Source: a virus | Direction: 5' to 3' (one strand) | Virus record (IMG/VR): IMGVR_UViG_3300044802_000057 | Span: 1 to 35,691 of that record | Length of the DNA: 35,691 nucleotides | Part shown: positions 29,105 to 35,691 of the stretch, one piece after another | How the letters are laid out: each line of letters begins with the position of its first letter | Position numbering within the stretch: position 1 is the first letter of the stretch | The notes under the pieces: generated by a model | What the model saw: only the letters and a program-made list of their open reading frames with translations | Told to the model about the DNA's origin: nothing | Database searches by the model: none | Program-made: the position numbers and the translations under genes

Positions 29105-31473
29105 GTGTTGCGTATCGATTATTCGGAGACATCGACATCGCCGCGTCGCTTCGGGGGGAAGCGAGACGGCTCCTTTTTATCCTCACCGAGCGGCTGAATA
29201 ACCTTCAGATCGATACGGGAACTCTCGCCCGAAGCTATCCCGACGGCAGCACGATCCGGGTCACCCGAAATGCCCTGGGCTTCGATATCATGGAAATAAC
29301 CGCGGGCGCCGGCGGCGGGAAGCAGGCGGTCAAGAGCAAAACCTGGCTCATCTTCCTTTTCTACACCCCCACGAAATTCAAGCTCTATACCCTGTCAACG
29401 GGCAAAGGCGGGACCACGTTACTCGAACGATCGAGTTTGCCCGCGAATTTCCCCCTGCCTTATACCTGGTACAGCAGCTACGCGAACGTGGGCAAAGACC
29501 CGACCCCGGCCGTCATTTCCAACCGGTCCCAAAGCTATCACTTCATCAACACCGTGGTCGACCCGCTTCTTTCCCCGGCCGGAAACGGCTACGACGACTG
29601 GCATTATCACAGCCTTTACTTCAGCCCCGGCGGATGGTGGGACGACGGGGCCCGGCGCGAGTCGCCGACCGCGTTTCCTACCCTCAACAAAGTGCATTTT
29701 TCCATTTCTCCCTACACGGCCTATCCTCTGACCGCGATCATATTCCGGGAGGGGGGAATCCTCCAGCCCCTCCGTCAATACTCGGCGGAGACTTCTCTCT
29801 ACCCTCTGTCAAAGGGCACCGTCATCGTCGAAACCGAAATCGCCAACGCTCTCCCGGGAGATTATGGCCGTAAAGGCTATACCTTCGACGTGGCCACGGG
29901 GACCTATGCGGCCTCCTGGAAAGAGCGCGTCAATATATCCGGAATCGCCGCCCCCACGGTTGTAAGCAATCAGGGCGTGCCCTGGCTCGGCTGGTTTCTC
30001 TTTCCCTGGACCCCGTACCTCCACGAGATCTCGGCCTTTCAGATTTTGCCTTCAGGCGTGGATCAAAACGGATCCGAATACGTTCAGCCGGGGATCGCCA
30101 GCCCGGCGACCTACGCCCTGAACTTTATCAACTCGCTCGGCGCACAGATTCTAAACGCCTTTCTGAGCGAGCAGGCGACCTTCAATTACAACGGCGGCCA
30201 GTATTCGACCTCCTCCACCAATTCCCAAGGGACCTTGATCTCGGTCAAGGGGGGCGGCCCGTTTGGAAACCTCATTTGGAGCGGCGCCTGGATCGACTGG
30301 CAGGACCCGAACAAACACAATACCGGGCCTTTCGACTACGTCATCACCAACCTGGCGAATCAATCAATCGCCGCCTCGGGGTCCGGGACCTTTTTCACTC
30401 CGATCGGGTCGGTAGGGAACCAGAAGATTCTCAAGATTCAAAATGATTTCACCCTCAGCCAGCTCTGGCAGCTTGCCAACAGCGACACCTGCGAGAAGAG
30501 CACGACCCTCCCCTGGCAATACTATTTCTGGTGGTCGGGGATCGAAGAATACTGGATGCCTGACGGGGACTATACCGACAACACCAGCGGGACCATGAAC
30601 TATTCCACCAGCGAAGGCCGGACGCTCACCATAACGCAAAAGCTCATGTTTATGGATCAGATCCTCGAGACCCTGTTTTCGACGCTGACGTATAGCTACG
30701 CAAATACGCAGAAGGGATCCGGATCTTTTTCCTGGACGTTTCACAACACTTCCAATCTTCCCCTGTCGATCAGCGGATCTTACAGCTCCAGCCCGGGATC
30801 CGCCCAGGTCACGCAGAACGTCTCCGCGACCGCGCAGAGGAATATCCAGGCCGTCGAGGTCCTGGATTTCGACAGCCATCCCAACGGGAACTTCATCGTG
30901 ATCTATAAGAAAATCACGATCGCGCACACCCAAAACAACGCGGCGACGGCATCGGGCGCAAACGCGCCGCAGGGACCGACGCGGGAAGCCGAAAGGTTCC
31001 CCTGGCCAGCCGTCGGGGCCCCGGCGGAGAGTTTTCAAGTCACCGGTACCCGCAAGGTCGAATATTTCCTTTTCTGGCAGAACGCCGCGGGGAAAGGCGA
31101 AAGGGTAAAGCTCGCCGAATTCAACTCGACCGTCTCGGGGAACGGAAGCAATCTCATCCACACCGCGACCGGGCAGCGGATCTACGGGGTGACCTGCCAG
31201 GTAAGCAGGAACATGATCGCTTATCACTACCTTCTTGAAACGTACTCCGGCACGCCCTCCGCGCCGGCCTACGATTCACCCATGAACTTCGAAGATTACA
31301 GCTACCAGGGGAACGTCCGCCAATGGACCCCGGCGGGCATCGTGGTCGGCTGCGTCCCCGATACCACCAGCGTCACAAGCAGGGTTCAGAAATCATTCGC
31401 CGCGGAACCGAACGCGCTTATCTACTCCATCGGAATGCACCAGGGTTCGGAAATCGAAGAGGAGGTACTCTAA
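29101..31473 (+). CDS. Large beta-rich tail protein (790 aa)
   Basis: 790 residues, TTG start overlapping the Kelch gene stop (TTGA), with AAAGGAAGAAG upstream. No ATG is near. The N-terminal 90 residues are alpha/beta (SLRGEARRLLFILTERLNNL); the rest is Gly/Ser/Thr/Trp/Tyr-rich and predicted beta, with aromatic-rich stretches such as YDDWHYHSLYFSPGGWWDDG. No catalytic motif recognised. Its size and place between the fibre gene and the internal proteins suggest a large tail component. Confidence 0.7.
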   Translation: MSVAYRLFGDIDIAASLRGEARRLLFILTERLNNLQIDTGTLARSYPDGSTIRVTRNALGFDIMEITAGAGGGKQAVKSKTWLIFLFYTPTKFKLYTLSTGKGGTTLLERSSLPANFPLPYTWYSSYANVGKDPTPAVISNRSQSYHFINTVVDPLLSPAGNGYDDWHYHSLYFSPGGWWDDGARRESPTAFPTLNKVHFSISPYTAYPLTAIIFREGGILQPLRQYSAETSLYPLSKGTVIVETEIANALPGDYGRKGYTFDVATGTYAASWKERVNISGIAAPTVVSNQGVPWLGWFLFPWTPYLHEISAFQILPSGVDQNGSEYVQPGIASPATYALNFINSLGAQILNAFLSEQATFNYNGGQYSTSSTNSQGTLISVKGGGPFGNLIWSGAWIDWQDPNKHNTGPFDYVITNLANQSIAASGSGTFFTPIGSVGNQKILKIQNDFTLSQLWQLANSDTCEKSTTLPWQYYFWWSGIEEYWMPDGDYTDNTSGTMNYSTSEGRTLTITQKLMFMDQILETLFSTLTYSYANTQKGSGSFSWTFHNTSNLPLSISGSYSSSPGSAQVTQNVSATAQRNIQAVEVLDFDSHPNGNFIVIYKKITIAHTQNNAATASGANAPQGPTREAERFPWPAVGAPAESFQVTGTRKVEYFLFWQNAAGKGERVKLAEFNSTVSGNGSNLIHTATGQRIYGVTCQVSRNMIAYHYLLETYSGTPSAPAYDSPMNFEDYSYQGNVRQWTPAGIVVGCVPDTTSVTSRVQKSFAAEPNALIYSIGMHQGSEIEEEVL

Positions 31474-32570
31474 TGGGCCAGTTTGCCAACCCCGAAGTAA
31501 CCACAGATGACGTCGAAGAAATCATGACCGTCGCGGAAAATACGGTCGTCGCGCGTTTTGACCAGGTTTCGGCCTACGCGGATAACGCCATGAAGACGGC
31601 CATGGAAATGCTCGGCGAGCTCGAGAAGGCAGCCGAGGATTTCGATTTCACAGTTCCCTCGATCGGCGGCTTCTTCCCGGCGCCCATCTCGCTCAATTTC
31701 AACATCGGGGATCCCCCGGTCCGCCCGGATATCAACATGGCCCTCCCGCAATTCCCCGAGGCGCCTATCCTCGCGGCGATCGGGCTCATGACGAACATCG
31801 AGAGTTACCTCCAGGCCGTACTCACAAATGGGGCCCCGGCCGTCAATCCCGCCGTTGAAATGCAGATCTGGCAGCGCGGACAGGAACGCGATCAGCTCGC
31901 CCGGGATGCAGCCAGGGCGAACCTTGCCGCCGAGTGGGCCAAGCGCGGTTTCGACCTTCCGGATGGAATCCTCGTGGCCACGCTCACCCAGGAAGAGGTC
32001 GACTACCGGAACAAGAGGCTCGACCTCTCCCGCGATATCTCGATCAAGCAGTACGAGACGGCATTCGAGAATACCAAATTTATCATCGGCTCCATCCTCA
32101 AGATGGAGGAGGCCATCATCCAGGCGGTTTCCGAGGGAAACAAATCCCTGGTCGCCCAATACGGCGCCGAGGTCGATGGCTTCAAGGCCCAGGTCACGGC
32201 GGCCGTCGAGACGGTCAAAGCGTTCGTCGATCGCTACAAGGGAGAGGGCGAAGTCTACAAAGCCAAGGCCCAGGCCCAGGCGGCGATCGCCGAGGTCGAT
32301 GTGAAAATGGCCGAGGCCATGATCAACGTCGCGATTGCGCAGCTCCAGCTCTATCTCAAACAGGCCGAGCTCAAAATGACCGGCGCCGAGGTCGAGGCGA
32401 AACTCCGGGTCTCTGCCGCGGAGGCGGGCGGACGGATCGCGGCGGCCCTGGCCAGCGGAGCATTCTCCGGTATTTCGGTTCAGGCTCACCTTTCCGCATC
32501 CGGCAGCACGCAGAAGAACTACACCGGCAGCGAACAGCTCTCGGAAACTCATTACTTCACGGAGAAATAG
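31473..32570 (+). CDS. Helical virion protein (365 aa)
   Basis: 365 residues from ATG 31473 (MGQFANPEVTTDDVEEIMTV), overlapping the previous stop as TAATG; GAAGAGGAGG lies upstream. The open frame before it is shadow. After a short beta/Pro part (about 60-90), the protein is one long alpha region: QRGQERDQLARDAARANLAA, AKRGFDLPDGILVATLTQEE, and Ala/Glu/Lys-rich coiled coil (VYKAKAQAQAAIAEVDVKMA). The W-x-RGxER / RGFxLPxG pattern is shared by a family of phage virion proteins. An internal, needle or ejection role is possible. The C-terminus is Ser/Thr-rich. Confidence 0.7.
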   Translation: MGQFANPEVTTDDVEEIMTVAENTVVARFDQVSAYADNAMKTAMEMLGELEKAAEDFDFTVPSIGGFFPAPISLNFNIGDPPVRPDINMALPQFPEAPILAAIGLMTNIESYLQAVLTNGAPAVNPAVEMQIWQRGQERDQLARDAARANLAAEWAKRGFDLPDGILVATLTQEEVDYRNKRLDLSRDISIKQYETAFENTKFIIGSILKMEEAIIQAVSEGNKSLVAQYGAEVDGFKAQVTAAVETVKAFVDRYKGEGEVYKAKAQAQAAIAEVDVKMAEAMINVAIAQLQLYLKQAELKMTGAEVEAKLRVSAAEAGGRIAAALASGAFSGISVQAHLSASGSTQKNYTGSEQLSETHYFTEK

Positions 32571-32579
32571 GAGGAGATC

Positions 32580-34346
32580 ATGGGATCCTGGCACGAATGG
32601 GTCGAAGACAAAGTCAAAAACGCCCTCAGCAACGACAGCGAAAAGCACGATTACACCAGCCTTATTCCGCAGCGGAATCCCAATGATCCCGCAGATCGTG
32701 CCCTGAAGGCGGCCGGCGCGGGTATTTACTCCGGTGTCGCCGGCGAGACGCCCGCCAAGGTCGGGACCGCAATCCAGGACACCGGGCTCGCTCCGGAAAC
32801 GGGCGGCGCCATCCGGGCCTTCGGGGAAGCCAACAAGATCCCCGCGAATTACCCCACAGGATGGGAGCGCGGGATCCACAACGTCGCCGAAGGTGTTAGC
32901 TCGAATTTGGCGATACCGGCCGTCGCTGGACTAACAGGTGCCGGGATGATACCCGGGGCGATCGCCGACACCGTGGCCAACCAGTTCGCCGGCAGCCAGC
33001 GGGCCAACGAAGCGAAGCTCCCCCAGGTCAAGGAGGCCATCCCTCCCGATATGGCGATCGGTCACACGCCCGGAAGCTACCCCCTGGCCAATGCAGCCTT
33101 AAACCCGCCGCCGGCGGCCTCTCCAGCGGTACCCGAAACGAGGCCTGACGAGCCCATTTACGTCGGCAGCGGACGGGGAACACCGCTCCCCCCAGGGCCG
33201 CAGGTACAGGGCGGAGACGGGGGAACGATGCCCACGACCGCGATCCAGGATTTCTCCCGCAACGACTTCAACCGATGGGACGTGGCCCGAGGCCTCCAGC
33301 AGAACGGCGTCAACGTGCCCACGATGACCCGCGCGGAAATGGTCGCAGCTCTGCAGCCGCAACCCGGGCGCGGAGGGATCGCCAACCTCGGAACGATGCC
33401 CGACAAGCAGCTCCGGGATCTGATGGACCGGCATGGCCTTAATTATTTCAAGATGTCCGATGAGGAGATGCAAAAGGCCTACGCGCCTTTCGATCGCTCT
33501 CAAGCAGGTGGAACTCCCGGCGGAAATTCCTATACGGTCCCTCCGGAAAAAGAAGCCGCCTTCACCGCTCGAATTAAAGAACTCGGCGGATCTGATAAGG
33601 CCTTTCATCAAGCCGCGAAAGAATTCGGTTTGACGCCCGAGAAGCAGCCGGCCCCGAGGGGTACGGCCCTTTTCACCGGCGACGAGGGGAAGGCCAGCCC
33701 CGGCGCGGTGCCCACGTCCGCCGACGAACGCCGAAACATGGGCTACCGGATGCTTCAGCAATACATGCAAAACCCCGAGAAATATGGTCCTCACTTCGGG
33801 GTAAATGCCATCAACTCCATCCACGCGATCGGTCCGGATATCGAACTGCCCGCGAATGCGGAATCTAACCGCAACCTCCAGGGAGCCCAGGCCGAAGAGG
33901 CGAGGGCTAAGAGCACGCTCGTCCCATCACAGATCAATGAAAACGAAGCCCGTGCCGGATACCTGAATGCCGAAGGCAAGAACAAAATCATTGCCACGCC
34001 CCCGGGCTACAAGCTCATGCAGCCGTCCGAGACCCATGGAAACCCGGCGACCGAGGTCGGACAGGGAAACCCCGAGAGGGCCTCTAACCCTGATGCCCAG
34101 GTACACATGGATGAAAACGACAAGATGATGCTTCAGGGAGCCTTTCACGTACTCGGCCAGCTCGGCGAAATGGCACCCCCGGAAGCCAAAAAGCCCTATC
34201 AGGACGTAATCGAGCATATCAATTCGAAATACGCCCGCGCGGCAAAGCCTAACATCAACCGCGAACAGGCCTTGACGAAAATGAAAGCGACCGGGAAGTA
34301 CACGGACGCTCAGATCAACGCCAAACTCAAGGAAATGGGTTTGTAA
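32580..34346 (+). CDS. Internal virion / DNA ejection protein (588 aa)
   Basis: 588 residues; AGGAGATC precedes the ATG. The N-terminus is polar (WHEWVEDKVKNALSNDSEKH); residues about 104-140 are hydrophobic with small residues (LAIPAVAGLTGAGMIPGAIA), suitable for membrane insertion. The rest is Pro/Gly/Ala-rich and charged, apparently extended, ending in a helical motif NREQALTKMKATGKYTDAQI. This style fits podovirus internal proteins that leave with the DNA to cross the envelope. No lytic transglycosylase motif was seen here. Family by style and position only. Confidence 0.6.
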   Translation: MGSWHEWVEDKVKNALSNDSEKHDYTSLIPQRNPNDPADRALKAAGAGIYSGVAGETPAKVGTAIQDTGLAPETGGAIRAFGEANKIPANYPTGWERGIHNVAEGVSSNLAIPAVAGLTGAGMIPGAIADTVANQFAGSQRANEAKLPQVKEAIPPDMAIGHTPGSYPLANAALNPPPAASPAVPETRPDEPIYVGSGRGTPLPPGPQVQGGDGGTMPTTAIQDFSRNDFNRWDVARGLQQNGVNVPTMTRAEMVAALQPQPGRGGIANLGTMPDKQLRDLMDRHGLNYFKMSDEEMQKAYAPFDRSQAGGTPGGNSYTVPPEKEAAFTARIKELGGSDKAFHQAAKEFGLTPEKQPAPRGTALFTGDEGKASPGAVPTSADERRNMGYRMLQQYMQNPEKYGPHFGVNAINSIHAIGPDIELPANAESNRNLQGAQAEEARAKSTLVPSQINENEARAGYLNAEGKNKIIATPPGYKLMQPSETHGNPATEVGQGNPERASNPDAQVHMDENDKMMLQGAFHVLGQLGEMAPPEAKKPYQDVIEHINSKYARAAKPNINREQALTKMKATGKYTDAQINAKLKEMGL

Positions 34347-34356
34347 AGGAGATAAG

Positions 34357-35691
34357 ATGGCCGGCATTTTCGATGACGAAACCAGCCGCGAGATGGACGA
34401 CGTTCTCTATGGTAGCCCGAAACAAAACCCGTCCGAGCCCTCCCTTGACCCCAAGATTTCGGAGGCCATGGATAAGGACCTGGGCATCGAGCGCCCCTCC
34501 ATCTTCCCCAAGACGGCCGTACCCGAAGCGGAAGAACCCGGCTACGTCGGGTCGCTCACCAAGGGATTGCGCTCCGGCCTTCAATATGGTCTCCCGCAGC
34601 AAATCAGTCAGTCCGTGGAGAGGATCAGCCAGCCACTACTCGCCGAGGGAGCCGTAAGCCCGGCCAAGGCGGTCAGCGATTGGGCGGAGGAGGGACAGAA
34701 GAAACTCCATCCCGAGCCCTACAAAAATTGGGCAAAGGAACAACTCTTTCAGACCGGCGCAATGATGGCGCCATCGGCCCTGCCAGCCGCCGCCCTGGGT
34801 GTCCTCGGGTTGCCGGCAGCCGCCGCCGTCATCCCCGCTGCCATGTTCGGCCTTTCTCAGTCACAGCAAACCCTTGACAGCGCCAAAGACCGCATGACAC
34901 AGCTCCAGACCCAAAAGGACGCCCTTATCGCGCAAGGCGACCCGGAAGGCAAAGCGACCGGGATCCAGGAGGAGATGGACAATCTCAAAAAGGCCGCCGT
35001 CCCTGCCAGCCTCATCACCGGGGCGATCGAGACGTTCGGCGAAACCCTGGGAACCATTTACCTTTCAAAACTCTTCGGACCGCTCGCCCCGATCATCCAG
35101 AAAGGGGTCAAAACCACAGCCGGGGAGATCGCCAAACCAACCTTGCGCAGGTTTCTCCGGGAGCTGCCCAAGACGATCGGCGTCGAGGCCGGCACCGAAG
35201 TCTTTCAGAACTGGACCGAGGCCGAGACCGAGAAACGCGCCGGCGTCCGTCCGGAAGCCACACCCTGGGAGGAAGGCGTCGCCGCGATCGCACCCACGAT
35301 CGGGATGACCCTGCTAACCGGCGGAATCGCCCATCCTTTCGAAAAGGTTCGCGCCCGCCATATCGAGACCGCCCTGGGGGAGAGGACCAGCCGGGAAAAC
35401 GTACAGAATCGGATCGGCGCGGTCAACGAGGTCGCCGCCAAGATCGAAGAGGCGGACAAGGAAGTCGCCGCAAAGTGGAGGGAAAAAGCCTATCAGTCCG
35501 TACTCAAAGGTGAGCCCATCCCCCTCGACGCCGACCTCATGGAGTGGGCCGGAATCCCTCACCTGAACAAGGCCGGGGAAAAAGCCGCGCCTGAAGGAGC
35601 CATCAAGGAGGAAAAACCAAAGGAATCCGCCATCACTCAGGAAGAAGAACCCGATGATGCGGAACGTGAAACAAATCCCGTCGATCTGATC
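34357..35691 (+). CDS. Large internal virion protein, 3' end outside window
   Basis: 445 residues from ATG 34357 (AAAGGAGATAAG upstream) with no stop before the window end. Hydrophobic segments at about 136-166 (GAMMAPSALPAAALGVLGLP then AAAAVIPAAMFGL), about 215-250 (PASLITGAIETFGETLGTIY then LSKLFGPLAPII) and about 308-327 (AIAPTIGMTLLTGGI) could insert in membranes. A charged segment follows (about 170-205, SAKDRMTQLQTQKDALIAQG). The C-terminal visible part is Glu/Lys-rich and disordered. It resembles the giant internal or polyvalent proteins that phages eject with the genome, which often carry enzyme domains further downstream; none can be seen here. Confidence 0.7.
   Translation, partial: MAGIFDDETSREMDDVLYGSPKQNPSEPSLDPKISEAMDKDLGIERPSIFPKTAVPEAEEPGYVGSLTKGLRSGLQYGLPQQISQSVERISQPLLAEGAVSPAKAVSDWAEEGQKKLHPEPYKNWAKEQLFQTGAMMAPSALPAAALGVLGLPAAAAVIPAAMFGLSQSQQTLDSAKDRMTQLQTQKDALIAQGDPEGKATGIQEEMDNLKKAAVPASLITGAIETFGETLGTIYLSKLFGPLAPIIQKGVKTTAGEIAKPTLRRFLRELPKTIGVEAGTEVFQNWTEAETEKRAGVRPEATPWEEGVAAIAPTIGMTLLTGGIAHPFEKVRARHIETALGERTSRENVQNRIGAVNEVAAKIEEADKEVAAKWREKAYQSVLKGEPIPLDADLMEWAGIPHLNKAGEKAAPEGAIKEEKPKESAITQEEEPDDAERETNPVDLI

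Noticed and set aside
31470-32879. Long - strand frame (469 codons) opposite the helical virion protein
   Set aside because: Same reason: antisense shadow of a GC-rich Ala/Glu/Lys coding region.
1-35691. tRNA genes, CRISPR arrays, insertion sequences, integrase/att sites, reverse transcriptase or diversity-generating repeats
   Set aside because: Looked for while reading both strands; no cloverleaf, regular repeat-spacer array, transposase, recombinase or RT motif was found.

Overview
This window is a fragment of a tailed double-stranded DNA bacteriophage (or prophage) genome. About fifty genes lie head to tail, all on the + strand, with frequent ATGA or TGATG stop/start overlaps. I see no ribosomal, tRNA, integrase, repressor or bacterial housekeeping genes. 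The order is that of a phage morphogenesis region: terminase small and large subunits, portal, scaffold, major capsid protein, a head-tail adaptor, a tail hub and tail proteins, then internal (ejection) proteins running off the right edge. The large portal, separate scaffold, gp10-like hub and big internal proteins, with no tape-measure, sheath or tail-tube gene, point to a short-tailed (podovirus-type) virion; this is inference. The sequence is GC-rich by eye. Exported FN3 proteins, one with a lipobox-like site, and a 3TM holin hint at a Gram-negative host, but the host cannot be fixed.

Layout. 1-3.3 kb: small unknown genes, a replication initiator carrying direct repeats and an A-rich tract inside the gene (a possible lambda-like origin), and its downstream partner. 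3.3-4.7 kb: a basic micro-ORF, a structured intergenic stretch, two unknown genes and a Cys-cluster/sigma-region-4-like HTH protein. 4.7-6.8 kb: terminase small subunit and GpA-type large subunit. 6.8-9.2 kb: eight small tightly coupled genes, including a HAD phosphatase and a zinc-ribbon protein; three of their junctions carry G7-G9 tracts. 9.2-12.8 kb: portal and three small virion-type proteins. 12.8-18.6 kb: an unusual cassette between portal and scaffold, with a LamG-like lectin, a one-TM holin candidate, an SleB-type endolysin, two exported FN3 proteins, a GT-A glycosyltransferase, a papain-like (C1) peptidase and a 3TM holin, closed by a strong terminator. 18.7-22.2 kb: a perfect 24-bp tandem repeat, then scaffold, major capsid protein, decoration and head-fibre-like genes separated by hairpins and a second terminator. 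22.2-29.1 kb: adaptor, hub, two modular tail proteins, and an 894-residue Kelch-repeat fibre protein. 29.1-35.7 kb: a large beta-rich tail protein, a helical virion protein and two internal virion proteins, the last one open at the window edge.

How it fits together. The terminase pair feeds DNA through the portal into a scaffolded HK97-fold capsid. The adaptor and hub close the head and carry the Kelch and related fibres. The internal proteins are probably ejected with the genome. Lysis would use the endolysin with one of two holin candidates. The lectin, secreted FN3 proteins, glycosyltransferase and cysteine peptidase look like a host-surface or virion-surface module of unknown role and are the best candidates for new biology. 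A recurring theme is small beta domains inserted into the middle of other domains (in the second FN3 protein and in two tail proteins).
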